From Trichoplax sp. H2 (taxonomy: Eukaryota > Placozoa > Uniplacotomia > Trichoplacea): a DNA stretch of 64,000 nucleotides. Below the pieces are notes generated by a model. The model was given only the letters and a program-made list of their open reading frames with translations, searched no databases and was not told the DNA's origin. The DNA lies in contig NOWV01000034.1 of assembly GCA_003344405.1 (NCBI GenBank), positions 248,001 to 312,000 of the forward strand, written 5' to 3'. Numbering within the stretch: the first letter of the stretch is position 1; every line of letters begins with the position of its first letter. Both the position numbers and the translations under genes were made by a program. This document shows, in pieces, positions 1 through 12,180 of this stretch.

Positions 1-1205
1 ATACCAGATAAGTCGATCAGTATGGATCTTCCGCGTCTGTTATCCAAATCACTCGTATTTATTTGAATCACATTGATGATCTAAAGTTACTGCTTCCAAA
101 TAGAGCTTAGCAACAGGTAATGGAATGCAATGTAACTGTATTTCATTGAGAAAAAACATCAGTCAATTCACAATCGACTGCCTGCATACTAAAGTACTGT
201 CGTACCAAGCATTGATCTTGCTGTAATTTGTTGACCAAATGAGGTCCAGATGTATGTCCGTCCAAAAGAGTGGTACGTACTATGAGCCCATGACTTGACT
301 GCGCAAGTGCCTATAGTAACATAGATACTCCAGTTTCAAGTCACGTGAACGCCGATGAAAGCGCTTGAACCTTCAGTACTGTACGATGTCGGTCTGTATA
401 GCAATTTTGTCATAGTATTCAAGAAATAAACGAAGGAGAGAGCGATACTGCCAACAGATGAGAGACTGATTAAGCCCCCTGAGATCACCACAAATTGGAA
501 CTTAAATTTGAATTTACAGCACTTTTCACTACTTAGTATGACAGGTCTATATACAGTACAGTATACTGTAAATCTGCTGAGCATTCTGATGGCATTTGGC
601 ACGGACCACTTCCAGTAGTTCATGGGCAATTGGGCATGGGTGTATGCATCTGTACATGTCGCTAGGCAACAGGATCCTTACGCTTATGACCACCGACCGA
701 CTTTGTTGTAATAGAACTTCTATAAATCTTGGACTATACATATTCATCATATAATGAATGAAGTATATAGAGAACTAATTTCTGTTACATAAAAGTTGTC
801 ACTTAATCACTGCAAACATTGATATCAATTACTACTAATTTGCAATTGCTATTTGATGATTATCAATCATCAATTAATTATCAAGCATGACAATCAAGCC
901 AACATCAATTAAAAGGCAAGAAACCAACAATGAATTCAATCAAGCCCACGACAACTACTTGTCAGCATCCTTGATTAGTAAAACGCTACGGTAAAATCAA
1001 GTCAAGTCTAGAATATGCAATCCCATCTTAGTATAACCGCAAGAAGAGCTTCAATAATCGATCCTCCTAGGTTGGAACTATTTTTCTTCTGTTTTAAAGT
1101 AAGAACGGATCTGAAACGATAAGGTATACTTTGCGTTTCTCTGAAGGATAGTAATCAAATTGAGCTCACTCAACAGAAGGTAGTTTCAAAACCTGGCGTT
1201 AAACT
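1..1205. other. Intergenic sequence, no gene seen
   Basis: I see no convincing coding exon here. The stretch holds short TACAGTA/TACTGTA-type palindromes (near 540-570) like those elsewhere in the window. The last few hundred bases are AT-rich and presumably include the promoter of the hydrolase that starts at 1206. Confidence 0.4.
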
Positions 1206-2273
1206 ATGAACACGAACCAGCTGATAGCAAACCCTGTTGACGAGCAAGAGCCATTACAAGAAGACATAAATCAAGAGGTAGACACTTCTTCTATTGTTAT
1301 CATACCTTTCAGATTAGAAGCTACCATTAGACCAGCCGATCAGGTCAGAGGGTCTTTTTATGATCATTACTTAACACGTAAAATTACAAATCATGTAACT
1401 GCTACGATTATAGTCGAAGGCATGATAAGAACTCAACCAGAAGGACAACCTGATCTACATCCAATACATATACTTAACAATTATCATCAACAGCTTTCTT
1501 ATAATCTTGATAACCATGCAAATTGGCCCGAGTATATCTTAGATGATGAGTTAGGTCAAGATCAATCATTTGGCTTGCTACTGATCCCAGGTATGGCTAG
1601 AAAGACAATAGAAAAGCTACCTAATCACTGTCAACTTCGCCAAGAATTAGAGTCGAGAGCGATCAGGAAAGCACGACTAAGAGGTCAACCAATTCTTGGT
1701 ATTTGTGCGGGTAGCTGGCGTATTTGGGAGATTTTTGGTGAGCTTTATGTGGCTACACCAAATGGCTATGAGCTAAGAAGAACATTACAACTTCAAGACG
1801 TTCAGGATCATATGTATTATAGAATGACCTCTTTAAGTAGTCTAGGAGAGACTGTAGGTAATAATGAAATGGTTCATTATGTACTAATTCAACAAGATTC
1901 TCTTCTAAGTTGTATTATGGACTTTCAGCTGGATGCTGAAGTGCAAAAAATTCCAGTGAATAGCGTACATTGGAAATCACCTGTAGATGCGGACCATCCA
2001 GTTTTAAGTGTTTCAGCAATATCTATAGGAAATTGTAATGCTAAACATAGACATGGGGAAATGATGCAGCCAGAAGAAGAAATAGTCGAGGCTTTTGAAT
2101 CTAAATATGGTGCTCCAGTGATAGGGATACAGTGGCACCCCGAAGCTTTTTACAACAATACAAATGTTGAATTTCATCCAAATAGCCAATTGAATGTACT
2201 AAAATTTATGACAAAAGCTGGTGATGCCTATCAAAGCAAGCGTGCCTTTTTAACAATGTTTTCAGGTTTTTAG
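1206..2273 (+). CDS. Class I glutamine amidotransferase-like hydrolase (peptidase C26 type)
   Basis: This is a single-exon gene of 355 residues. It resembles the C26/PuuD-type class I glutamine amidotransferase fold, whose members hydrolyse gamma-glutamyl amide bonds. The nucleophile elbow is GICAGS (165-170) with Cys167. The C-terminal IGIQWHPEA (306-314) supplies His311 and Glu313 of the catalytic triad. VNSVHW (251-256) matches the family's VNSxHHQ region. LLLIPG (124-129) matches the strand before the first loop. The N-terminal ~28 residues are acidic and look disordered; no signal peptide is evident. The ATG is the first in frame, and the frame is open to a TAG. The exact substrate cannot be told: gamma-glutamyl-GABA hydrolase and gamma-glutamyl peptidase are both possible. 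Unlike nearly all its neighbours it has no introns, which suggests retroposition or acquisition from a bacterium. Confidence 0.85.
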   Translation: MNTNQLIANPVDEQEPLQEDINQEVDTSSIVIIPFRLEATIRPADQVRGSFYDHYLTRKITNHVTATIIVEGMIRTQPEGQPDLHPIHILNNYHQQLSYNLDNHANWPEYILDDELGQDQSFGLLLIPGMARKTIEKLPNHCQLRQELESRAIRKARLRGQPILGICAGSWRIWEIFGELYVATPNGYELRRTLQLQDVQDHMYYRMTSLSSLGETVGNNEMVHYVLIQQDSLLSCIMDFQLDAEVQKIPVNSVHWKSPVDADHPVLSVSAISIGNCNAKHRHGEMMQPEEEIVEAFESKYGAPVIGIQWHPEAFYNNTNVEFHPNSQLNVLKFMTKAGDAYQSKRAFLTMFSGF

Positions 2274-5200
2274 CAATAATTTGAAATGTCGTTGAAATTA
2301 TTAATTGTTGAAAATAGATAAATAATTTTGCTTTATCCTACTATTCGCAACAGATTTGGTTAAAAATTTACAACATACTACTTCGCTTGTATCAATTGTA
2401 CCCTCGGTACTGAAAAGTTCTTGAAGCACTTGATTTATCTGAAGTCATGCGTCTTGAAAAATTGGAACCAAAGTCCTTATATAGTGGCATATATCGAGTG
2501 ATAATAAATATAATCTACTTGTATTACAATTACGTTAAGGTATAAGAAGTTTTACATGTTTTGATCGAGATTATTTTACTAATGTTAAAATCTTCTCAGA
2601 GAGTGCTCCTACACAAGATGGTCTACACTTGATAATGAGAAGAGCAGTTGTTTTATACCTAAGCCTAGGAGATCTATATATTGCACATTGGTGTTTGAGA
2701 TAGTCAAGGTCCATGTCTTAACCAGCTTACCCTTGAGTAATGACAGCTGTTTATAAATAATTATAGGTTCTATCTGCCCAAAACCTTATGATAGCTAACT
2801 TCAGCATGGATAAGATAGCATGATCCTGGTAGGATGAATGATCAACATTAAATTGCTGGAGGTGACTATCCACATTTAAACCATAACAACGGATATAAAG
2901 CCGATGAGTACCAACGCTGAAGTATTGCTGTCAATCATTTTAATATATAGTAAAGGCAAAGGTAATCTTTGGATAAGAAGATTATTTACATATAACTATA
3001 ACAATTAGGAAGTAAAAATATCGTAAAAGATTGAAATATCTCCAATCGCATTTGCTTCCTGGTACCATTCTTTGGTAGTATATTAGGGAGCCGATCTATA
3101 GCAATATTTAACAGCCGCTACTCCTGAGTTCTAATATAACACTAATATCAACTAGGTACAACTGAAATCATGAATATTTTGTTGAACCGATTCTTAAAGA
3201 TCTATTTAATACTTCAATACTAGAATATATTGTACTACACTGCACACCAAAATCTATAATAACATAATTTTATACTTCATTTCACGATTTATGTTTGAAT
3301 CGATCCAGAGTGTTCAAACGTTTATACGTTGCAGAAATGGTGTAATTTCACTGTAATATTTATGTTTTTTAATGTATGATAAAATTTTATGCTAATTTTT
3401 TTCTGTCCTGCTATCTAATTTTGTTCCTACATTTCAGTTGATGTTATGATTTTTATAGAGGACAGCGTGAACCCAAATGCTTGATCTGGGTTCTAATTTA
3501 AGAATGCTGGTCTGTCTTAATTTTTAGTTTGTATACTGTATACCGTAGACTCACTCAGTTTTTTTGATAGTTAAATACTATATAACAGTCTATCATTTGT
3601 TGATGACCTTATATACTGTACACACTCGATATTAAATGAATACGATGAAGCAAATAACATCAACTAGATCAACTTGCCACATGATTCATATTTTACGGTA
3701 GCGTGATGATATTTGTAGATGTTTAGTTGTAAAGAAGGATCGATGTTTTGGAGTAGTAGTAGACTACAAACATATTTTATTTATTCAAAACAACTATTTA
3801 ATGTATTGTAAACTGCAAATTTTAAGACTTTGCAACTGCTCCTATAGCTTTGCCTAAGATTTTTTATTTTTACTGTAAGATATGAAAACATAAACAAAAT
3901 GGTTGTATAGATATGCTAAAATCTTCCTCAACGCGATTATGGAATCACAATTATGAGTTATTAAAAACTTCATAAATTCCTTTACATTACTGTCCAACCC
4001 TTTTCTTATATAAAGATGTAAAAACTGTCAATAAGGCGGTTACATTTACTTCAATTACAGTAATTCATTGATGGAAATACTAAATGTAAACAATTATACC
4101 ACTATTTATCATAAAAATAGCCACTTAATCCAAATTCTTATTCTACTCTACTTTCAAAACCTAGTATTGAACAATTTTATTGAATTTATCATCTGGAATA
4201 ATCGCCCATGTAATAACAGATAAATGCGTACAGGCTATCTATATTACAGCATTTTGGCATTAAATAATACAAAAACTTACGCATTCGTTTGAAGATGTGT
4301 ACGTGTTTTAATAGTACTACTGTAGAATTATACAAGTATTACAATTGAAATCTTGTATTCTTATAATTATGTTTCGTAACTGCTGGTGAGGAAACACCAC
4401 TAAAAAGAAATAGATCAGCTCAGTTCACTGTTCCTTTGTTACTTGCATCATTATTCTTGTACGTATCTGCAAAAGTGTGCTAACTCTGTGCCTGTACAAT
4501 TTTTGGAAATAAATGGCTTGGGATTAATTATAGGGTTATCACGATAGATTGTTAAGATACTTTATACATTTTTAGATTCTTTAGGAAGACTAAATGAAGA
4601 ACTCGCACAATGTGATCATTTTACACTATGAAACAACGTGTAACAGTATTAAAATTTCAAAAATACCAATAATCGTCATATAATACGGATTAGTCCTATG
4701 CTTGAAAGCAATTGAACATTTTATTGTAGGAATTGTAGCCATGCAATAAAATTTTAAATGATCACAGCATCAATACAAAGTACAAACGCATAGAAAACTG
4801 TATGTGAAATACTTGTTTACTGTTACAGTAATTATTTATTATAACCTAACAAAAATTGAACCCACCAGAAACATTACATTAGGTAAATAAGACTAAAAAA
4901 TAATATTTCAATGCTCAATTGCGTTCTGGACTTGACCAGACACCATTCACTGCAACCCAGAGTACACAACCGACAATGTAGTTATTCAGATTATTTACTT
5001 TGCGTAGGGTATTTTAGGAAGCTTTGTAGGAGCATATGTTACATCTCCTACAATTTATACGAACTCGCTGCCTTTTTTTCTATTCCATCCAATCATCCTA
5101 CGGATATAATCATACAATCAAATCTTCCCAAGGCTCTGGCGTTAAAAAAACACGCACGCTAACTTATCAAATATATTTTTGCCAAGTTATTCTGTATTTC

Positions 5201-5408
5201 TGAATTCTGTAGGTATAAATTGCATTATACTCTAAATAATAAGCTCATAATAAATAAGATACCAAGCTATAAGTTACATCACATGCTTATTGAATTTTCC
5301 ATAAAAAATCTATGATTGCTCTAAAGACAGTAACTAGCTATTAATGAAAATGTTCTCTATATTAATTATAACATTTCCTTTTATCGATGTTAGAAGTGTT
5401 CTATTAAA
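2274..5408. other. Intergenic, AT-rich, no gene seen
   Basis: About 3.1 kb between the hydrolase and the Hv1 gene. It is strongly AT-rich with many stops in all frames. An 83-codon open frame at 4911-5162 has no recognisable similarity, and I do not treat it as a gene. I see no tRNA, rRNA or mobile element. Confidence 0.45.
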
Positions 5409-7560
5409 ATGTCTAAAAAGGTGAAAACTGAAGATAAAGATTCTTATATCGATATTCTTGATGAAGAAAGTGCTTCAGTTCGTATTGATCATGCTAATCA
5501 GTGAGTATTATCACGTTATCCGTATGGTTATTTATCATACGAATCGTAAACACTTTTAAATAGTTTAAAGCACTGAAAGGATAAGATCGACCGTACTTTA
5601 TTTAATTTTTATATCGAATGAATTTTACTAACGTCAGTACTTTACAACAAAATAGTGACTGTCTGCATAAAACAGAGGAAATCATGGAGCACCCTATAAC
5701 TCAATTAATTCTCATCCTACTGGTATTCATTGACTGTGGAATTGTTATTGCAGAGTTGCTCATAGACAGAGATGCAATTCGAGGTATTCATTTCCGACAT
5801 CTTTCATTTGTATTACTATCTTAAAAAATGCTATTTTAATCCAAGCTAAGTATTGCTAAATGAACAAAAATAACGATGTCATCGATTAAATTTTACCTGA
5901 TAAACCTTATTTTGTCGTATCTATAGTTGAAGACGTCGAAGATGTGAAGGAAGCTTTCCATTATACCAGCATAATGATATTAGGAATTTTCTTATTCGAA
6001 GTCAGTAAATCAATAATGTTTTTACATTATGCACCTTTTCAAACATTATTCTATAGTCTACGATCACATTTCATTCGTCTCTAACTTTCTATTTAATATA
6101 TCCATATTGCATGGCTAGGTAGCATTAAAAATATGTGTGGAAGGATTAGCGTTCTTTCTTCACTATATCGAAGTACTCGATGCCTTAGTTGTTATTATAT
6201 CCTTTATTGTGGATATTATGTCGCTGTAAGTAAAGTAAAATACTGTCACTAAATATCTATTAATTAATCTATCAATCAATCAGTTGTGCCAATAATTTAC
6301 ATATGATACTGAATTGTACACTACTATTATTATATCTAGAATAGTCTCTTATTATTGTAGAATGACATGGTTAATTTCGTTTCTTACCGTCAATTATCTT
6401 TTTAAGAGTACCTTACTTTTATAATCATGTATTTAATCTAATTTGTTACGCAAGAGCTGCTGAAAATAAGCTTCGAGGCATCGGACTGCTTATAATTTTA
6501 CGTCTGTGGCGTATTGCAAGAATCGTCAACGGTAGCTTAAATAATTATAAAGAATATGCGTTTGCTACAAAAAAAGTTTCTCGTAATATGCATTTATTAG
6601 ATTGCTTGTACCCTAATTGAGTCTGTATCTATTTTGAACTGGCTGTAGTTAGAGATTTAATATAATTTTGAGATGGTATCTAACTTTTAGGAATTATAGC
6701 ATCCGTCAAAAAGCATATGCGTAAACGATTAGAAACAATAACAGAGGATAGAAATCGGTGCAGAAGAAAATTAAATCGAGCTATTAAAGTAGCGCGTGCC
6801 AAAGTGGTAAGATTAGTAGGGTAATTCGAAACTTTGAGTATTCGCTTAGTTTCTTCTTCCTAGTAAAGTCATATAATGTAATACAGCATGTACGGCGTAC
6901 GTTGAGCAAGAGACATGGTATTAAAATATTTATTTCTATACTCTTTCTTTAGTAATGTAATATAACGATTTTGATTTATAATTCTTATTAGGAGGAAATA
7001 AAATTACTAGAAGGTATACTAGAAAAAGAAGGTATCGAATACCGTCAGATTGTAGCTAAAACAGAACAAGGAGATGGAGATCCTGCGGAAGTTAAATTAG
7101 TTATTGAAGAAGGTAAACCTTGAATAATTTATACGTAACTAGCTACTCATATGACATTTATATGATCGTAAAGTATATTAATTGAGCTGAATACTAAAAA
7201 TTTATTTAATCATCTATTCCAGATATTATTGATGACAAAGATAATCTAGAAGAAGAGCACAAATCTATCGATGGGAAAGAAGAAAGCAAAAGCAATCAGG
7301 AAGAGAAAAGTAAATCTATCGATGAAAAAGAAGAAGGCAAAGGTAATCAGAATGAGGAAGGTAAATCTGTAGATCATAAAGAAGAAGATAAATCGTTAGA
7401 AACTGGTCAAACAGAGAAGAGTGAGAAAGATGCTCAAGAAGGTGATAAACGAAGTAGTAGAGGAGATAGTGATGCTGCAAGTCACCATTCTGAGAGGAAG
7501 GCAGACGATGCTAAAGATAATAAGGAAGAAGTAGAACCCGAAGTACTTGTATATACATGA
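5409..7560 (+). CDS. HVCN1: Voltage-gated proton channel Hv1
   Basis: Complete 8-exon model, 356 aa: 5409-5500, 5638-5783, 5927-6000, 6119-6225, 6455-6531, 6691-6806, 6992-7112, 7223-7560; all junctions are GT-AG and in phase. The protein is a lone voltage-sensor domain that would let protons out across the plasma membrane on depolarisation. S1 (about 52-74) has the selectivity aspartate Asp63 in LVFIDCG, aligning with human Asp112. S2 has Phe101, Glu104 and Lys108; S3 has Asp125 and Asp136. S4 carries the Hv1 signature RLWRIARIVN (156-165), with Arg156, Arg159 and Arg162. A basic stretch and helix follow, as in the cytoplasmic coiled coil of Hv1, then a long Lys/Glu-rich tail absent from human Hv1. 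His91 matches human Zn-ligand His140, but the S3-S4 loop has no histidine matching His193. Confidence 0.93.
7259..7395 (+). repeat. In-frame repeat in the Hv1 C-terminal tail
   Basis: Within the last exon of the Hv1 gene, the pattern KSID/KSVD, then KEE, then a Lys/Gly-Asn-Gln-Glu stretch, occurs about three times in a row (starting near 7262, 7313 and 7365). Each unit is about 17 codons. The units differ slightly, so this is an old or relaxed coding repeat. It gives a highly charged, probably disordered tail. Confidence 0.6.
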
Positions 7561-9526
7561 ACAAGTGATGGCGATATATAGGGCGAATAATGTGTTGCAG
7601 CTCTCAATTACAACTTAGTACAATGAATTTATGAGATCATTTCTAAATTATCTGTTCTAAAATATTGTGCCTTCCATGGTATCTGCAGTGCTAATATTAC
7701 AATTATCTTAGCGTAAGCCCTAATGAGTACGTCGAATGATATACGCCAATAATTTTATTTATTACAGATTTAGATTAATTACCAAAACTTGTAACATCTT
7801 CTGATAGTTAATCCATTTTTGATGTTTGTAAAAAAATAAGATTTATGGGTTGGTAAACATGTATAAATTGCCGTGATAGAATGGTAATGATTCCTCGTGC
7901 AGTATATCCTGTACATTACAAAATACATTACATGATGCATATGGATTACTAGAACAAGAAACGATTTTTTCTCGTAGATTATGGTACCGGTAACTAAGCA
8001 TAACATAAGCTGCATACGTATATCCACTACAAGTTGAGTGTCAGCTAAATTGTTTACTCTTACTCGCAAGATTTGGATAGTACAACATGATTTGTGTATC
8101 GCAACAAGAGTATGCCGTATGCGCAGCCGATTCTACCAGGACTGCGGAAAGCTCAGATGGGGGTAATAAAGTATAGATCCGTAATACCTAGAGACGGTAA
8201 ATAATGTAGTACTTCACGAGTACAATATATGATAAAAGCAATGATTTATATAACCATTTTTATAATTATAACTACTTAATATAAAAGGCTAAGTGCATAA
8301 ATACGTATAATTTACGCGTATATCAAATGCATCCACTTTATCCGATTATACCATGACTTTGGAGGAGTTAACAGGTGGCGGTTACTGTAAACAATTAGAT
8401 AGAAACACGGCACTAATAAATATACGCATGCATACAGACAGAAAATGTCTCTGATATGCCATATAGCCTGAATAAATGATATACCCGTACAGTATATTTA
8501 CCCAGTTTGTATATGAAAAGAAGTGAAGCTTAACTACTGTATCTTGTCTAACCTGCATCTGACGACGGATAAAGAACAGAATACTGTTTTAAAAGTATTA
8601 AAAAGATATTCTATTACTAAATTGAACGACTCTACGTCAAAGATCCTTATTGCAGTCTTTTAGGAAAAGGAAGCATTAAAAAGGATCGTACGAACTATAT
8701 TATTTAGAATAAAATTTGTCGCATAGAATTGTATATGTTGTATACATATACTCGTACGTATACAGTACAGTATAATAAGAACACACGTAAAGTATTGCAG
8801 ATTTCTATTGCTGAATTTATGAATTCTGCTGTGAAAGCCTCTGCCATACCGCAGATTTTCTGGAAATAAGGAGGATTATCGAAGAAGATGGTACAAATGA
8901 TGTAGAATATAATAGTTAAGTCATTAATACGATATAAATATGTATCTACTAGACCATAGCACCATCGATTTCTGTTGCCTAAAGAATTTCAATAGTACAA
9001 TCAACCAGCGTATTCATAGAATATTACAGTTAAAATTGTTCATCATGTACATAAAAAAAGTGTGCTAAGGCACTGCAGTGCTTCTGAGACGAGATTATAT
9101 CATCTACAGCCGTATACATTAAAGGATTTATCTAGATAGCCATTCCATCGCCAATATACTGTACTAACATCGTTTTAATCCAAAGGGCAGCTGAGAGGGT
9201 CCGGCTGTCTGGTCTGATGCTCAAGAACTGTAAACAAAGCCAAAACGATGGATCACCTGGTGCCCCCATACAATGTACTATGCATTGTCGCAAAACAGTA
9301 AACTTTACTATACTGTATTAGTGCTATCAGCATTTCTAGACGCCTCTGCAAGGTCCTTGAGCATGTTTTCCTGGGAGCTCAGCTCGCATGCAGCATTTAG
9401 CAATCACGGATTAATTATCGAGACTATCTAGCGAACTTGGCCTCCACGTTGCAATCCCATTAATCGTGGCCTGGTCCTTTCACTTTAGTAAAAGAATTCT
9501 ATTTGATGTTTTGGTAGCTTTTCAGT
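7561..9526. other. Intergenic, no gene seen
   Basis: About 2 kb between the Hv1 and NEIL1 genes. A 96-codon minus-strand frame at 7779-8069 begins with TTG, not ATG, and has no recognisable motif. Scattered TACAGTA motifs occur (for example near 8760). Nothing else is supported. Confidence 0.4.
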
Positions 9527-12180
9527 ATGCCTGAAGGTCCAGAAGTACGTCTTGCAAGTGATTACATAAATCACATTTGTTGCAATGTGATCTTCTCAGG
9601 TCAAATTGTCAAGTCTGATGTTAGCAAGAATCCATCCATTACATTTGCGGCACCTTTTTATACTATTACTGGTCAATCTCGTGGTAAAGAGTTGCTTTTG
9701 ACATTGAAAGAAGCTGATGCTAACAATGGCAATAGCGAGGAAATGAACGATCGTGTTAAGAAAGAATGTGATTCTAGATTGGAAATGAGGATTTTATTTG
9801 GATTTGGTATGTCGGGTTCGTTTTCTGTAACGGATAGCGACAACATTCCTAAACATTCTCACCTGAGGTTTTATGCACATAACAAGTCATCGATGGTGTT
9901 AAACTTTGTCGATCCGCGTCGATTTGGTACCTGGAGAGTCACTAATAACTGGTCACCAAATCGTGGACCCGATGCAGCTTTTGAATACGAGCTATTTTGC
10001 AACAATATTGCAAGCCATTTAAATGCTTCTCTATTCAATAAGCCAATATGTGAAGTTCTTCTTGACCAGAAATATTTTAACGGTATCGGTAATTACCTGA
10101 GAGCTGAAATCTTGTATAGGTAAATGCAAGCAAGTGCAGTGTTTCATTTCAAGAATGTATGTATGGTTAATAAGAACGATGTTGTATTATTCAGCGAAAT
10201 AGTAGATAAATCCAGTCCGCGCTGGCTTTCAACGTAATCTTTAGTGTGCAAGTTTACTACCATAGGACAATTATTAACTGAATTTGTTGTATGCTATGTT
10301 CAGCCTGCTGTCTGAGGTAAAAGTAGCGATTGAGTTGATGTTATGATTTACAAGTTGATGGTCTCGGTACAGTGATTAACAGTAAACATTTAAAATACAC
10401 CATTTGTCCGTAGCAGCTAAATTACAGAATTACTTGAATCTGCTGCAATTATAAGAGGCAAATCGCGGTCTTGAGTATCCAGAAGATGACTGACATAAAA
10501 TGCAAATAAATGATAAAAATTAATGATTCACTATGCACTGTACTTTGCCTTAAAATATGTGTCGTATTTAGTAAACTTGACTCTTTTTCTTCGATTTTTG
10601 TTTTATGTTTTGGCGTAATGGTAATTCAATGAATGCAATTGCATAACCAGAGCTGGTATCCCTCCGTTTACTATGGCAAGGAATGTATTTGATCCATCAA
10701 CCTCACAATCAAAGAATAAATCTAAGAAGAATAATTCTAAGGTATTTCTTAAATAGATTTCAGATTTTAATTCAATCTATAGCGTTTTATTTTGATTCAA
10801 AACTTGGCGATCTCGTTGACAAAGTGTACAGCATTGTAAGTAAATTAGCAAAGCTATAAGTGCGATGCCATGTAGAAATATATTCTGATCATGTGTACGG
10901 ATTTATAGCAAATGTGAGCTATTGACAGTCTCTTAATTCGGTGATTTATTACGTTATTGAAGAAATTGCAGGATTTTAAATTAGGTGCGGTATGCTTACG
11001 CTTAGATATGCTTCTGTAATGGTATGAGATATTTTCATTGGGGGTAATAATTTACTTTGATGTCTATTTAGCCAAAGCAGGAGACTAAAATGAGTAATGC
11101 CGTTAAAATCGAAGGAGGGATCGAAAACAATAAAGTATTGAGTCTTTGTCGCGACCTGCAATTAGAATTAATTGGATTAAGTATGTGACAAAATTATACC
11201 ACTTTTTTATTTACTGTGCACTTTTCATAGGAGCCAGTGTATAATTTTTTATACTGCACAAATATATTCTTACAGTAGTTAACATTTAAAATACTTTTGA
11301 TGCTATTATGCTGCTACTTCATACTGTAGTTCTTCTCTTTTTTCATTAATCATTCGTTTCACTAGTTAATATAATCTTTTGACATACGAATATAATATCA
11401 AGGTTGTTAATTTTGCGTGTCATTGCAACTGGTAACCGTATTTAGGGGCAGAATCATGGCATGGATCATTTGATGAGGAGGCCACTGCTAGATTTGGTTC
11501 TTGGTTGCAATGTTATTGTAAGCCTGAAATGAAAAATCTGGTAGACAATATTGGACGGACGATTTGGTTTCTAGTAAGTCTTGCATTTCCATGAAAGGGA
11601 GAATATAATCGCAGTCTATTCCAGTGCACAATAAAATTAACTTAACATTTAACTTTGAGATTGGAGAGCATGTATTTAACCATAGTTTGAATATTGCTAT
11701 TTAGGGAAATCCGGGACCTTTAGCTCCTAAAAGTCGGTAGTGTCTGTATAATTTCTAATAGAATTAGTATTGTATATTTGTGTGCTAAGGTCGTTTGTCC
11801 CCTCACAGATAAAAAAAGTAGGATGACAGGCTCAAGAAAAAAGAAATCTGATGATGTTAAAGAAGACTTACCAAAGAATCAAGCTAAAGGAAAAAGTGAG
11901 AACGCTATGATATATATATGCTTGTTGTTATTGATTGTTGCCGTATGAAGACTGGAAAGGATTCATTTTTATTAACGTAGGAGGCACTGATAAAAAGAGT
12001 GGTACTAAAGGTAAAAAGAAAGAGGACATCACACCGATAAAAAAGCCTCGTAAGCGTATCAAGGTAGAAGATCCCGACTTTCAGGAATCTTCCAAAAATT
12101 CTGAGCCAAAAGGTATTAGTAAGGGAAGTACGAGAGTACTGAGATCGAGAAAGAATAGCAGTAAAAAGGGAAATACCTAA
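9527..12180 (+). CDS. NEIL1: NEIL1-type endonuclease VIII-like DNA glycosylase
   Basis: Seven-exon model, 409 aa: 9527-10119, 10651-10741, 11072-11180, 11446-11573, 11705-11736, 11819-11895, 11981-12180. The enzyme would excise oxidised bases and nick the strand by beta/delta elimination in nuclear base excision repair. After the initiator Met the protein starts PEGPEV, giving the Pro2 nucleophile and Glu3. Lys54 in RGKEL is at the same number as in human NEIL1. GMSGSF, HLRFY, DPRRFG and the helix-two-turn-helix motif LDQKYFNGIGNYLRAEILYR follow. GRTIWF and PGPLAPK match the zincless finger of NEIL1, so this is NEIL1 rather than NEIL2/3. The C-terminus is Lys/Arg-rich like the human tail. The exon 6 acceptor could be 3 bases later. 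Human length is 390. Confidence 0.93.

Noticed and set aside
336-750. Overlapping minus-strand open frames of 97 and 67 codons
   Set aside because: No recognisable motif or splice context, and they contain the palindromic TACAGTA words typical of intergenic DNA here.
4911-5162. 83-codon plus-strand frame with an ATG
   Set aside because: Composition looks like translated AT-rich intergenic DNA; no motif and no splice partner.
7779-8069. 96-codon minus-strand frame
   Set aside because: Starts with TTG; no motif; lies in the 3' flank of the Hv1 gene.
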